A stretch of DNA of 18,883 nucleotides from contig JAFQDY010000008.1 of NCBI GenBank assembly GCA_017399325.1, positions 1 through 18,883 of the forward strand, written 5' to 3'. This DNA comes from Oscillospiraceae bacterium (GTDB lineage: Bacteria; Bacillota; Clostridia; Oscillospirales; Oscillospiraceae). The translations under genes and the position numbers were made by a program. The notes beneath the pieces are model-generated. The model saw only the letters and a list, made by a program, of their open reading frames with translations, did no database searches and was not told the origin of the DNA. Shown one piece after another: positions 8,401 to 14,251 of the stretch (position 1 is its first letter; every line of letters starts with the position of its first letter).

Positions 8401-8673
8401 AACCAAACGGCCACCGTTATCCAAGCATTCCGGCGCGCCCAGTCCCGCCCCGTCGGATACCCGTTTGGCAAGGCGTGTGAATGTAAGAACTTCCGCAAAA
8501 CGGCTGGCAGTATCCCCAGCCGCGGCGCAGAGTTTCCGTTCTGTATCATGGCTGATCAGTTCCGGTACGATCAGAATGCGGCCTGATTTTTGCGCCGCAA
8601 CATCCTGCGAGATCATACGAAGTATGGTGCTTTGATTGGCTGCCCAATCCGTACCCAGCAGTAAGGTAAGCAT
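5416..8673 (-). CDS. addB: ATP-dependent helicase/nuclease subunit B (AddB)
   Basis: AddB is the partner of AddA. It has a helicase-like scaffold that scans for Chi and a second RecB-type nuclease carrying an iron-sulphur cluster. Length is 1085 residues. The nuclease is intact: His763, GFVDRVD (Asp872), VVDYKTGKK (Asp889, Lys891) and Gln909. The four cluster cysteines are visible: Cys733 (ADCRLAYYLQYG) and Cys1045, Cys1048, Cys1054 in CxxCxxxxxC near the C-terminus. The N-terminus, where many AddB proteins have a GRxGSGKT nucleotide loop, reads LLLGTDWAANQST (4-16), so the Walker A lysine and glycines are missing. AddB helicase activity is dispensable in known systems, so the complex is probably still active. 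The ATG has AGGAGGG upstream with about 6 nt spacing. It overlaps addA by 8 nt. Confidence 0.95.
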   Translation of the reverse strand: MLTLLLGTDWAANQSTILRMISQDVAAQKSGRILIVPELISHDTERKLCAAAGDTASRFAEVLTFTRLAKRVSDGAGLGAPECLDNGGRLVAMASATLQLHSKLKAYAALETRPEFLTGLLDAVDEFKRCCISAEDLRNASLRSYGSLAQKLEELSLILEAYDGLCAQGKRDPRDQMTWLLEQLEDSQFAAEHTFYIDGFPDFTRQHTAILKHLIAESANVVISLNCDRTDSDDPAFEKAGQTAGELLRIARELAVETNILQIPVEESNLSKVRAKLFAGTIETDPDLTDSLQVYRTESVYQECHLAAEEIVKLVQNGCRYRNISVVCTDMPTYENTLGMVFSRYNIPVYVSGTEDILDKTVITTVLSAIDAAIGGFEQAEVIRYLRSSLSPLQLEDCDQIENYAITWNITGNRWCTDWEYHPGGLGAAWTEGDREYLARLNALRDMALAPLIRLRKSIKEAVSVGQIVDAIYGFFGDIQLEDRLMSLAAHMARSGDLRGEQVLSQLWEILLSALEQLSDMLGATHWDGQNFTKLLKLLLSQYDVGTIPAVLDAVTVGPVSAMRCQQSEHLLLLGASEGRFPAYSGSAGILTDQERTQLRQLGVPLTGGAMEGLQAEYSDIYGVFCGAKKTITVSCPGEQPSFLYQRLGKMVSGETRRMPLGVAHRNAMEAAAYLIRTGNGKEAEFLGIAEAYYKLRDHKDHKLGAVAPETIEKLYGKTIKLSASQVDKLADCRLAYYLQYGLKLKERKQATIDPMEFGTYVHAVLEQTARKIMDLGGFHEVSLEQTLQIANEFSQRYILERFRQIDSQRVSYLFRRNAHELEMVVTELWDELRESAFSPAEFELAFGMGGPMDAITVSGKNLSARLRGFVDRVDIWRENEQTYYRVVDYKTGKKDFDYCDVYNGLGLQMLLYLFALEDNAEYLLGEHPVGAGVQYFPARAPVVAAEGRLTDEEACQARQKVWKREGILLRDDVVLQAMEPGEKPKRLPYSVKKDGTVSGDLADRQQMGLLKSYVFLLLSKMVDDIATGCVDPNPYTRGSRHNACAFCPYGTICHNTTVQDRRDYAAMSQDDFWKNVEKEVSRNA

Positions 8674-8695
8674 CGTGATCCCTCCTCTTTACTCT

Positions 8696-8701
8696 ATCAT
8701 A
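8696..8701 (-). promoter_or_regulatory. Possible extended -10 promoter of addBA
   Basis: On the minus strand, TGGTATGAT (TATGAT at 8696-8701 with an upstream TGn) lies 22 nt before the addB ATG. No good -35 sits at 16-18 nt (TGTTTT-like at best), so this would be an extended -10 promoter. The ispE terminator upstream means addBA needs its own start. Confidence 0.4.
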
Positions 8702-8757
8702 CCATACTTTCCGTCCCAAAAACAGTACATTATTTGCGAAATTGCAAATTTTTTGAC

Positions 8758-8795
8758 AAAAAACCGTCCGTATCGGCTATTTGCGATACGGACGG
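8758..8795 (-). terminator. Intrinsic terminator of ispE
   Basis: A 12-bp perfect stem (CCGTCCGTATCG at 8764-8775 with CGATACGGACGG at 8784-8795) has an 8-nt loop. On the minus strand six T follow (plus A at 8758-8763). It lies 14 nt after the ispE stop and separates ispE from addBA. Confidence 0.9.
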
Positions 8796-8809
8796 CATTC
8801 TGATTCAAT

Positions 8810-9667
8810 TTATACAGGTTTTGCAATATAGACCTGAGGATAATTATCCTTCAGCATACTGCAGATCACGGCAGCAAATTCAAAATCCGGTACGATTGCA
8901 AATACGGCAGAACCGGAACCGGTCATCTGTTGCGCCACAGAACCGTAACTGTTAAAGATGGACTTGATATAGTTCAGTTCCAAATGATCCTTTGTAACGA
9001 GGGGGTCAAAAACATTGTAGACATTCTCGGCAACTTTACCCAAGTCCCCGGCAAGCAGAGCGCTCTCCATCGCCTGATTGTCCGGTCTTTTGGGAATGAC
9101 GGTCTCGTCAAGTTTCTGATACAGTTCCGGAGTAGACGAGGAAAAATCCGGTTTGCAAACCACGAAGCAGCAATCAGGCATATCCGGTAATTTCCGCAGC
9201 CGTTCTCCTCTGCCTTCTACCATAGCCGTGCCGCAGAGGGTGCAAAACGGAACATCGCTGCCAACCAGTGCGCCCAATTCTGCCAATGCCAGAATAGACA
9301 GCGGGTTGCCGTAATGACGGTTGAGCGCCCGCAAAACCGCAGCCGCATCTGCGCTGCCGCCACCCAGGCCCGCTTCCATAGGAATGCGTTTTGTGATTCG
9401 GATGGCAATGCCTGTCGTATCAAATTTCATCTGTTCGTAAAAGACTTTTGCCGCTTTCCAGGCAAGATTTCTCTCATCTGTGGGTACGCCCTCTTGATCG
9501 CAGGAAAGTGTCCAGGGCTTATCTGTGTCCACATCGATCTGCACATCGTCGCGAATGGAGATCGTCTGCATAACGCTTTGAATGTCGTGATATCCGTCGG
9601 GGCGCTTATCCAGCACATCCAATGTCAAATTGATCTTTGCAAATGCGCCTTCGTAAAGTGTGGTCAT
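8810..9667 (-). CDS. ispE: 4-diphosphocytidyl-2-C-methyl-D-erythritol kinase (IspE)
   Basis: IspE phosphorylates CDP-methylerythritol at the 2-hydroxyl with ATP, the fourth step of the MEP isoprenoid pathway, in the cytosol. It is a GHMP kinase. The N-terminal FAKINLTLDVL carries the catalytic Lys11. The ATP loop is PMEAGLGGGSADAAA (97-111), the catalytic Asp138 lies in GSDVPF (136-141), and the third GHMP motif is MTGSGSAVFAI (248-258). The frame is open 49 codons further upstream. I chose the ATG at 9665-9667 because it has AAAGGA at 9677-9682, gives the normal 285 residues, and leaves the promoter at 9702-9730 outside the gene; the upstream extension has no family character. It is monocistronic, with its own promoter and terminator. 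Confidence 0.96.
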   Translation of the reverse strand: MTTLYEGAFAKINLTLDVLDKRPDGYHDIQSVMQTISIRDDVQIDVDTDKPWTLSCDQEGVPTDERNLAWKAAKVFYEQMKFDTTGIAIRITKRIPMEAGLGGGSADAAAVLRALNRHYGNPLSILALAELGALVGSDVPFCTLCGTAMVEGRGERLRKLPDMPDCCFVVCKPDFSSSTPELYQKLDETVIPKRPDNQAMESALLAGDLGKVAENVYNVFDPLVTKDHLELNYIKSIFNSYGSVAQQMTGSGSAVFAIVPDFEFAAVICSMLKDNYPQVYIAKPV

Positions 9668-9701
9668 GGAAATGATTCCTTTCGTACTTGATTCTGACCG
9701 T

Positions 9702-9730
9702 ATTATAGCAAAATAATTCTTTGTTTGCAA
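9702..9730 (-). promoter_or_regulatory. Sigma-A promoter of ispE
   Basis: On the minus strand TTGCAA (9725-9730), a 17-nt spacer and a perfect TATAAT (9702-9707) lead to a start near 9695. This gives a leader of about 28 nt containing the AAAGGA ribosome site. Confidence 0.75.
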
Positions 9731-9737
9731 CGGTTTG

Positions 9738-9743
9738 TATAAT
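9738..9743 (+). promoter_or_regulatory. Possible promoter -10 of the DUF378 gene
   Basis: A perfect TATAAT lies 55 nt before the ATG at 9799. The -35 is poor (ATTCTT at 16 nt or TTCTTT at 15 nt). If used, it overlaps the ispE promoter on the other strand: the ispE -35 (9725-9730) falls between the two elements of this one. Confidence 0.4.
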
Positions 9744-9798
9744 TTACTTTTTATCGGACAATATATCCCTATCCAATAATTTGAATGGAGGTTTATAT

Positions 9799-10005
9799 AT
9801 GGATATACTGGCATTGATTCTTTCCATTATTGGTTCACTGAACTGGGGCCTGGTTGGCATATTCAAATTCGACTTGGTGGCTTGGATCTTTGGCGGACAG
9901 GATGCGGTCGTCAGCCGCATTATTTATGCACTGGTTGGCTTGGCCGGTCTGTGGTGCATTACACTGCTTTTTCGCAGAAACCGCGACAGCATCAACGCAG
10001 AGTAA
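9799..10005 (+). CDS. DUF378 family small membrane protein
   Basis: This is a 68-residue protein with two hydrophobic segments (about 2-24 and 38-58) and a charged C-terminal tail (FRRNRDSINAE). The conserved signature of the family is clear: IGSLNWGLVGIFKFDLVAWIFG (11-32) followed by a second helix IIYALVGLAGLW. Members are short inner-membrane proteins found across bacteria with no established function. The frame is open upstream to 9721, but the ATG at 9799 has GGAGG at 9787-9791 and starts exactly where the family begins. It is a single-gene unit convergent with the zinc-ribbon/Big_2 gene. The composition matches its neighbours. Confidence 0.9.
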   Translation: MDILALILSIIGSLNWGLVGIFKFDLVAWIFGGQDAVVSRIIYALVGLAGLWCITLLFRRNRDSINAE

Positions 10006-10006
10006 A

Positions 10007-10040
10007 CAAAAAACGGCAGCACCCAAATTGGATGCTGCCG
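10007..10040 (-). terminator. Shared terminator between convergent genes
   Basis: CGGCAGCA (10014-10021) pairs with TGCTGCCG (10033-10040). It is extended inward by CC/GG after one mismatch, with a short AT-rich loop. On the minus strand it is followed by six T then GTTT (plus 10007-10013), so it is strong for the zinc-ribbon/Big_2 gene. On the plus strand only CTTGTTT follows, so it is weaker for the DUF378 gene. Confidence 0.82.
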
Positions 10041-10052
10041 CTTGTTTATACA

Positions 10053-11447
10053 TTAGTTTGTAACACGGACAATGCAGTTAACTTTTACGCCATTATAAGT
10101 CGCTGTAACTGTAGATGTGCCTGCCTGCACACCGGTAACAGTACTGCCGGACCAAGATGCAGCAGAACCGCTGCAAGTCCAGGTTGCTTCAACAGTATTG
10201 CCTGCGCTATCCTTCAGGGACAACTTGTAGGATCCGCCGACCTTCATGGTAAAGTCGCTTGTCTTACCGTATACAGTGTGAATGTTGTATGTTGTATTGG
10301 CAGTATTGCCGGTATTTGCATTACCGCCGTCTTCGGACACGCCGCCATTACCGGTGTTACCGGTGTTGCCGCCGTCCTCAGATACGCCGCCGTTACCGGT
10401 AATGCCTGTACCATCATTGAACACGCAGCGAATGATGCAGGATACCTTCTGATCTTCGTACTCAGCGTAGACCTTGGTGGTGCCGCTGCCCACTGCAACG
10501 ACCTTGCCTTCGGAGATGGTTGCAACTTTTTCATCATCGGTAGACCATGTGATTAGGTTCTTTGCGATGGTACCGCTATAAAGCATCCAACTCCTGCCCT
10601 TCTGGTCGAATGTGATGTCCTTACGGTTCAACTCCAGAACTTCCTTGGTTACGGTTTCTTCCGTGGTTTCTTCCGTGGTTTCTTCTGTGCTTTCCGTAGT
10701 TTCTTCTGTTTCGGACTCGTCTGTTATCTGACAGGTAATTTCCAGTTCCTTCACGATATCACCGCAGGTGATGATGATCTTTGTCGTGCCGTTGCCAACT
10801 GCCGTAACCTTACCAACACTGTTAACTGTGGCGATGGACTCATCAGCAGATTCAAATGTGATGGCATCCGTTGTATTTGCAGGTTCACGCTTTACATCCA
10901 CCATAACGGCCTCGTCTGCCTGCTCCAGAACGATCTCATTGATGTCCAGTTTGATGTTAACACAAGGAATCATCTGGGACTGGGAACTACCGGTGGTTTC
11001 GTTGGGATCCTTAGTGTCAGAGATCGGTGCAAACAAGCGAATGCAAATATAGATCACAACTGCCACAATAGCAACAATCAGCAAAATAGCAGTAATCACC
11101 AATCCGCGGCTAGTCTTTTCAGGTGCGGGTTCACCGGAAGGTTCGTCCACAACGGGCGTTCTCGCCTTGCGGGGTTCTTCCGCAACCGGTTTGCGGGGTG
11201 TGCTGGTTTCTTCTGCAACCGGCAGGCGTTTTTCCGCCTTGGCGTTCTCCTTGTTGCGTTTCTTTACATTGGATTTAGAAAACCGACCGCCTTTGACGTA
11301 TGTATAGCCGGTGGTTACATTGCCCTCTTTATTGATCTCACTGGTTGCGCGCTGAACATCACTGTCACACACACAACCGCAAACAGGACATCTCTTTGCC
11401 GTTTCCGGATAAGATGTTCCGCAAATATCACAAATCAGTTTGCTCAT
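10053..11447 (-). CDS. Zinc-ribbon, single-pass membrane protein with three Big_2 (Ig-like) domains
   Basis: 464 residues. The N-terminus is a zinc ribbon (Cys6, Cys9, Cys20, Cys23 in CDIC...CPVC, plus Cys25 and Cys27). A basic then Pro/Glu-rich linker (about 50-112) follows, then one membrane helix (about 115-139). With the ribbon inside, the rest is extracytoplasmic. Three bacterial Ig-like group 2 domains follow at about 163-240, 269-342 and 387-462, each with the typical ATVN/VATI...GKVTAVGNGTTKI-type ending. They are separated by a Thr/Glu linker (242-268) and a Gly/Asn linker with repeated GNGGVSEDGG. Big_2 domains are adhesion or scaffold modules; no enzyme domain is visible. The ATG has AGGAGGT 6 nt upstream. 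It is transcribed divergently from the kinase gene, which has the same inside-linker-helix-outside plan. The function is not established. Confidence 0.85.
   Translation of the reverse strand: MSKLICDICGTSYPETAKRCPVCGCVCDSDVQRATSEINKEGNVTTGYTYVKGGRFSKSNVKKRNKENAKAEKRLPVAEETSTPRKPVAEEPRKARTPVVDEPSGEPAPEKTSRGLVITAILLIVAIVAVVIYICIRLFAPISDTKDPNETTGSSQSQMIPCVNIKLDINEIVLEQADEAVMVDVKREPANTTDAITFESADESIATVNSVGKVTAVGNGTTKIIITCGDIVKELEITCQITDESETEETTESTEETTEETTEETVTKEVLELNRKDITFDQKGRSWMLYSGTIAKNLITWSTDDEKVATISEGKVVAVGSGTTKVYAEYEDQKVSCIIRCVFNDGTGITGNGGVSEDGGNTGNTGNGGVSEDGGNANTGNTANTTYNIHTVYGKTSDFTMKVGGSYKLSLKDSAGNTVEATWTCSGSAASWSGSTVTGVQAGTSTVTATYNGVKVNCIVRVTN
10323..10397 (-). repeat. Duplicated GNGGVSEDGG linker unit
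   Basis: Two 30-bp units (10368-10397 and 10323-10352) both encode GNGGVSEDGG. They are separated by NTGNT codons and differ only at silent positions. Near 10654-10710 the same gene has a second simple repeat, encoding the TEE/TTEE linker. Both lie in flexible spacers between Ig-like domains. Confidence 0.8.
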
Positions 11448-11495
11448 TACATTACCTCCTGGTCCGCAGAACTTTCTGCAAATATCTACGGATGT

Positions 11496-11524
11496 ATTAT
11501 ATCATTTCTTGCTGAATAAAACAA
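11496..11524 (-). promoter_or_regulatory. Sigma-A promoter of the zinc-ribbon/Big_2 gene
   Basis: On the minus strand TTGTTT (11519-11524), a 17-nt spacer and a perfect TATAAT (11496-11501) give a start near 11489 and a leader of about 42 nt. A small GCAGA/TCTGC hairpin lies in the leader just before the AGGAGGT site. Confidence 0.65.
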
Positions 11525-11535
11525 CCATAAAGATG

Positions 11536-11564
11536 TTGCTTTTTTGAGAATTTTATTTTATGAT
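11536..11564 (+). promoter_or_regulatory. Sigma-A promoter of the kinase gene
   Basis: TTGCTT (11536-11541), a 17-nt spacer and TATGAT (11559-11564) predict a start near 11571. This leaves about 24 nt before the GTG at 11595 and supports the shorter start. The -35 lies only 12 bp from the -35 of the divergent gene, so one regulator could act on both. Confidence 0.6.
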
Positions 11565-11594
11565 ATACACAGGAAGAAAAAGGAGGCGACAAAT

Positions 11595-14057
11595 GTGTCC
11601 GAACCAAGATTGATTTCTCCAATGCTTGATAATTTCATTATGGGAGGTCCCATCAGCGACCACCACGGCGTCCGTTGCTGTCCCGCAATGGAAAACGAAA
11701 CCGATGACAAGTATATTGTCAAGGTGATCTCCGTGCCTGCATCTGCTGCACAGGTCGATGCACTTTTGCTGACAGGTGCATACCCTGATGAGGCTTCCGC
11801 ATTGGCCTATTTTAAAGAACTTGCTGAGGTTGTGCTGGATGAAGTAAAGATCCTGGATAATCTTTCTGAACAGGAAGGTTTCATCTCCTTCAGCAACCAT
11901 CAGGTTGAACCGATGGAAGACGACAAAGGATTTGACATTTATCTGCTTGGCCGTTACCGCAGAACCCTTGAAAAGCATTTTAAGCGCCATGATTTTACCC
12001 ATCTTGACGCGCTGAATCTGGGCCTTGATCTGTGTGCTGCGTTGTCTGTCTGCAGAAGAAGCGGTTATCTGTATGTGGACCTGAAACCCAGCAATGTGTT
12101 CGTTACCGAGCAGCAGCAATACCGCATCGGCGACCTGGGCTTTATCCGGCTGGACGGTCTGAAATACGCATCACTGCCGGAAAAGTATCTAAGCGTCTAT
12201 ACACCTCCCGAAATCAGCGATGCCTATTCATCTCTGAACGAGACGATGGATGTTTATGCTGCAGGTCTTATTCTGTATCAGGTATTTAATAACGGTGTTC
12301 TTCCCTTTAATGATGAGATTCAACCTGGCGACGAACTTCCTGCGCCTGCATACGCGGATCACGAAATGAGCCAGATTATTTTGAAGGCCTGCGCCGCAAA
12401 TCCGGAAGATCGTTTCTCCGATCCCATCGCCTTTGGTCAGGCCATCGTCGGCTATATGCAGCGCAACGGTGCAAGCGATGCACTCATCGTTCCTGCAGCC
12501 AAGGAAGAACCTGTTGTTGAGCAGGCCGATGAATCCCCTGTATCCGTGTGTGAGACCGCAGAAGGGCCCGCTGAGGATACTGCAGTTGCGGAAACTGCGC
12601 CTGTCGATCCTGAGGTGGCAGAGTGGACAGAACTGAGCAATGACAACATCCCGGAAGAAGAAGTTCCCGAAGATGCTCCGATCTCTGATGAGGTTCTGGA
12701 AATTCTGGATCAGGCCGATGAATTGGCCGCCGCTGCTGTTCCCGATCCGGTAGTAGTTCCGGACCATATTGATGTAGATGACATTCCTTTGGAGCCGTTT
12801 TCCGAGGAGGAAGAACCCGAAGAAAATGACGAAGAAACTGACGAGGAAGAACCCATTGATTTGGGAGAAGTCTCTGACGAGGATACTGACGAAGAAGTAC
12901 CAGAGCCGGCAAAACCTGTGAAAAAGCGTCGCTGGGTCGGCGCATTGATCGCGATCATTTTGGTTGCTGCATTGCTGGTAGGCGGTTACTTCTTCTACAA
13001 GGAATATTATTTGGTTGAGATCGGTAGTCTTTCTGTTGAATCCGATTACAGCACCCTGACAGTTCTTGTTACAACCGATGAAGATGAATCCATTCTGCAA
13101 GTATCCTGCACAAGCACATATGGTACGCCTGTTTATCAGCCTGTAGTTGATGGAAAGGCTGTCTTCAAAGACCTTATGCCCAACACCGCCTACAGCATCA
13201 AACTGACTGTAGACGGATTCCATAAACTCAAAGGAACAACTACGGCAGCATTTGCGACTCCCATTCCCTCCAATATCGTACAGATCGATGCGGTTGCCGG
13301 CGTTTCTGACGGCAGTGTGATCCTGAATTTCACGCTGGAGGGTCCCGACAGTGAGCAGTGGACGGTTCTGTACTCTGCCGAGGGCGAAGACGAACGCTCC
13401 GCAACATTTGCAGGCCATTCCGTCACACTGACCGACCTGACAGTGGATAAGGAATACACCTTCAAATTATCCCCGGAGAAAGAGTTGTATGTAACCGGCA
13501 CGACTGAACTGACCTACAAACCCCGCCTTGTTGTTCGTGCGGAAAAACTGGAAGTCATTAGTTGTATGAACAACGCCCTGACGGTTAAGTGGAGCGCTCC
13601 CGACGGAATGAACGTGGATAGTTGGACCGTGCGCTGCACCGGCGCTGACTATAGCAAGACGATCGTAACGACCGACACGATGGTTACCTTCGACGAACTC
13701 GACCACACGATGGCCTACAATATTGAAGTTAAGGCCGCGGGTATGAGTGTCAATCAGACCACCAGCATTCCTGCAAATTCCGTTACCGCCAGCAACTTTG
13801 TTGTGGACGCATCTAGCAGTAAAAAGTTGGTAGTTATGTGGGAAACCAGTACGGAGGTTCCCGAAGACGGCTGGGTTCTGTGCTACAGTGTGGAAGGTGT
13901 CAACCTTGAGGACACCATCGCTTGCAAAGAGAATATGGCTACGATCACCCCGGTGCTGAAAGATTCTACATACCATTTCCGGCTGGAGGATACTAAGGGC
14001 AACATTCTGTTAGGTTCTAAAGTGGATTTTGTTACCACAAAACCTGCCCAATCATAA
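11595..14057 (+). CDS. Membrane-anchored Ser/Thr protein kinase-like protein with FN3-like outer domains
   Basis: 820 residues from the GTG at 11595. That start has AGGAGG at 11581-11586; an upstream in-frame TTG (11544) lies inside the promoter. The kinase domain spans about 15-290: Lys43 (YIVKVI, VAIK position), Glu83 as likely helix-C Glu, catalytic loop YVDLKPSNVF (160-169: Asp162, Lys164, Asn167), Asp180-Leu-Gly (DFG position), PPE (204-206), Asp219 and Arg273. The glycine loop is loose and HRD is YVD, so it is a non-RD kinase with its catalytic residues present. An acidic Pro/Glu/Asp linker (about 300-440), KKRRW stop-transfer charges and one membrane helix (about 447-468) follow. Outside are four FN3-like beta domains (about 475-557, 560-645, 648-727, 730-815). 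The plan parallels PASTA kinases, but with no PASTA domain. Substrates are unknown. Confidence 0.87.
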   Translation: MSEPRLISPMLDNFIMGGPISDHHGVRCCPAMENETDDKYIVKVISVPASAAQVDALLLTGAYPDEASALAYFKELAEVVLDEVKILDNLSEQEGFISFSNHQVEPMEDDKGFDIYLLGRYRRTLEKHFKRHDFTHLDALNLGLDLCAALSVCRRSGYLYVDLKPSNVFVTEQQQYRIGDLGFIRLDGLKYASLPEKYLSVYTPPEISDAYSSLNETMDVYAAGLILYQVFNNGVLPFNDEIQPGDELPAPAYADHEMSQIILKACAANPEDRFSDPIAFGQAIVGYMQRNGASDALIVPAAKEEPVVEQADESPVSVCETAEGPAEDTAVAETAPVDPEVAEWTELSNDNIPEEEVPEDAPISDEVLEILDQADELAAAAVPDPVVVPDHIDVDDIPLEPFSEEEEPEENDEETDEEEPIDLGEVSDEDTDEEVPEPAKPVKKRRWVGALIAIILVAALLVGGYFFYKEYYLVEIGSLSVESDYSTLTVLVTTDEDESILQVSCTSTYGTPVYQPVVDGKAVFKDLMPNTAYSIKLTVDGFHKLKGTTTAAFATPIPSNIVQIDAVAGVSDGSVILNFTLEGPDSEQWTVLYSAEGEDERSATFAGHSVTLTDLTVDKEYTFKLSPEKELYVTGTTELTYKPRLVVRAEKLEVISCMNNALTVKWSAPDGMNVDSWTVRCTGADYSKTIVTTDTMVTFDELDHTMAYNIEVKAAGMSVNQTTSIPANSVTASNFVVDASSSKKLVVMWETSTEVPEDGWVLCYSVEGVNLEDTIACKENMATITPVLKDSTYHFRLEDTKGNILLGSKVDFVTTKPAQS

Positions 14058-14064
14058 CCAGTAT

Positions 14065-14099
14065 AAAAGGCAGTCCAACCGGGCTGCCTTTTATTTTTT
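14065..14099 (+). terminator. Intrinsic terminator of the kinase gene
   Basis: AAAAGGCAG (14065-14073) pairs with CTGCCTTTT (14084-14092). A G-U pair and two G-C pairs extend it to an AACC loop. It runs into TTTATTTTTTC. It begins 8 nt after the stop codon. Confidence 0.9.
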
Positions 14100-14122
14100 C
14101 TAAATAAATATGCAAAATATTC

Positions 14123-14151
14123 TTGCAATATGAAAATTTGCGTGGTATACT
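14123..14151 (+). promoter_or_regulatory. Sigma-A promoter of the aromatic operon
   Basis: TTGCAA (14123-14128), a 17-nt spacer and TATACT (14146-14151) with an upstream TGG (extended -10) predict a start near 14158. The transcript then carries a leader of about 193 nt before aroF. Confidence 0.75.
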
Positions 14152-14182
14152 GTCCTTATAAATCCTATATGGAGGCCCTGTT

Positions 14183-14251
14183 ATGGTTGCCACTGCAAAA
14201 GCTGCACAATTCTGCTATTTTGCCTATTACTTTTTTACTGACAGAAAGTAA
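14183..14251 (+). CDS. Phe/Tyr-rich leader peptide of the aromatic amino acid operon
   Basis: The 22-codon gene has an ATG at 14183 with GGAGG at 14171-14175 (7-nt spacing) and a TAA at 14249-14251. Residues 10-18 read FCYFAYYFF: four Phe and three Tyr codons in nine positions. The rest is MVATAKAAQ before and TDRK after. Such clustering of the amino acids made by the downstream operon is the classic signature of a ribosome-stalling attenuator peptide (compare PheL upstream of enterobacterial pheA). The gene lies between the operon promoter and a terminator just before aroF. Its Tyr-Tyr-Phe codons form the left arm of a 10-bp hairpin. The product itself probably has no function; translation speed is the signal. 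A longer overlapping frame from 14130 has no ribosome site and runs into aroF. Confidence 0.85.
   Translation: MVATAKAAQFCYFAYYFFTDRK

Noticed and set aside
8732..8749. Small palindrome ATTTGC/GCAAAT upstream of addB, as a possible operator
   Set aside because: Only 6 bp per arm in AT-rich sequence next to the ispE terminator tract. It is not at a useful position relative to the likely -10.
9668..9814. N-terminal 49-residue extension of IspE
   Set aside because: It covers the ispE promoter, lacks family similarity and a ribosome site, and would make the protein longer than normal.
10320..10397. Short repeats that might suggest a CRISPR-like array
   Set aside because: Two coding, in-frame units encoding a Gly-rich linker, with no unique spacers and no cas genes.
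9882..10556. 224-codon plus-strand frame spanning the DUF378 gene end and the Big_2 gene
   Set aside because: It overlaps the DUF378 gene in another frame, crosses the terminator and is antisense to the Big_2 domains.
12228..13418. 396-codon minus-strand frame under the kinase gene
   Set aside because: Antisense shadow of a well-supported gene. It has no ribosome site or family motif, and its odd composition follows the acidic linker and FN3 region on the other strand.
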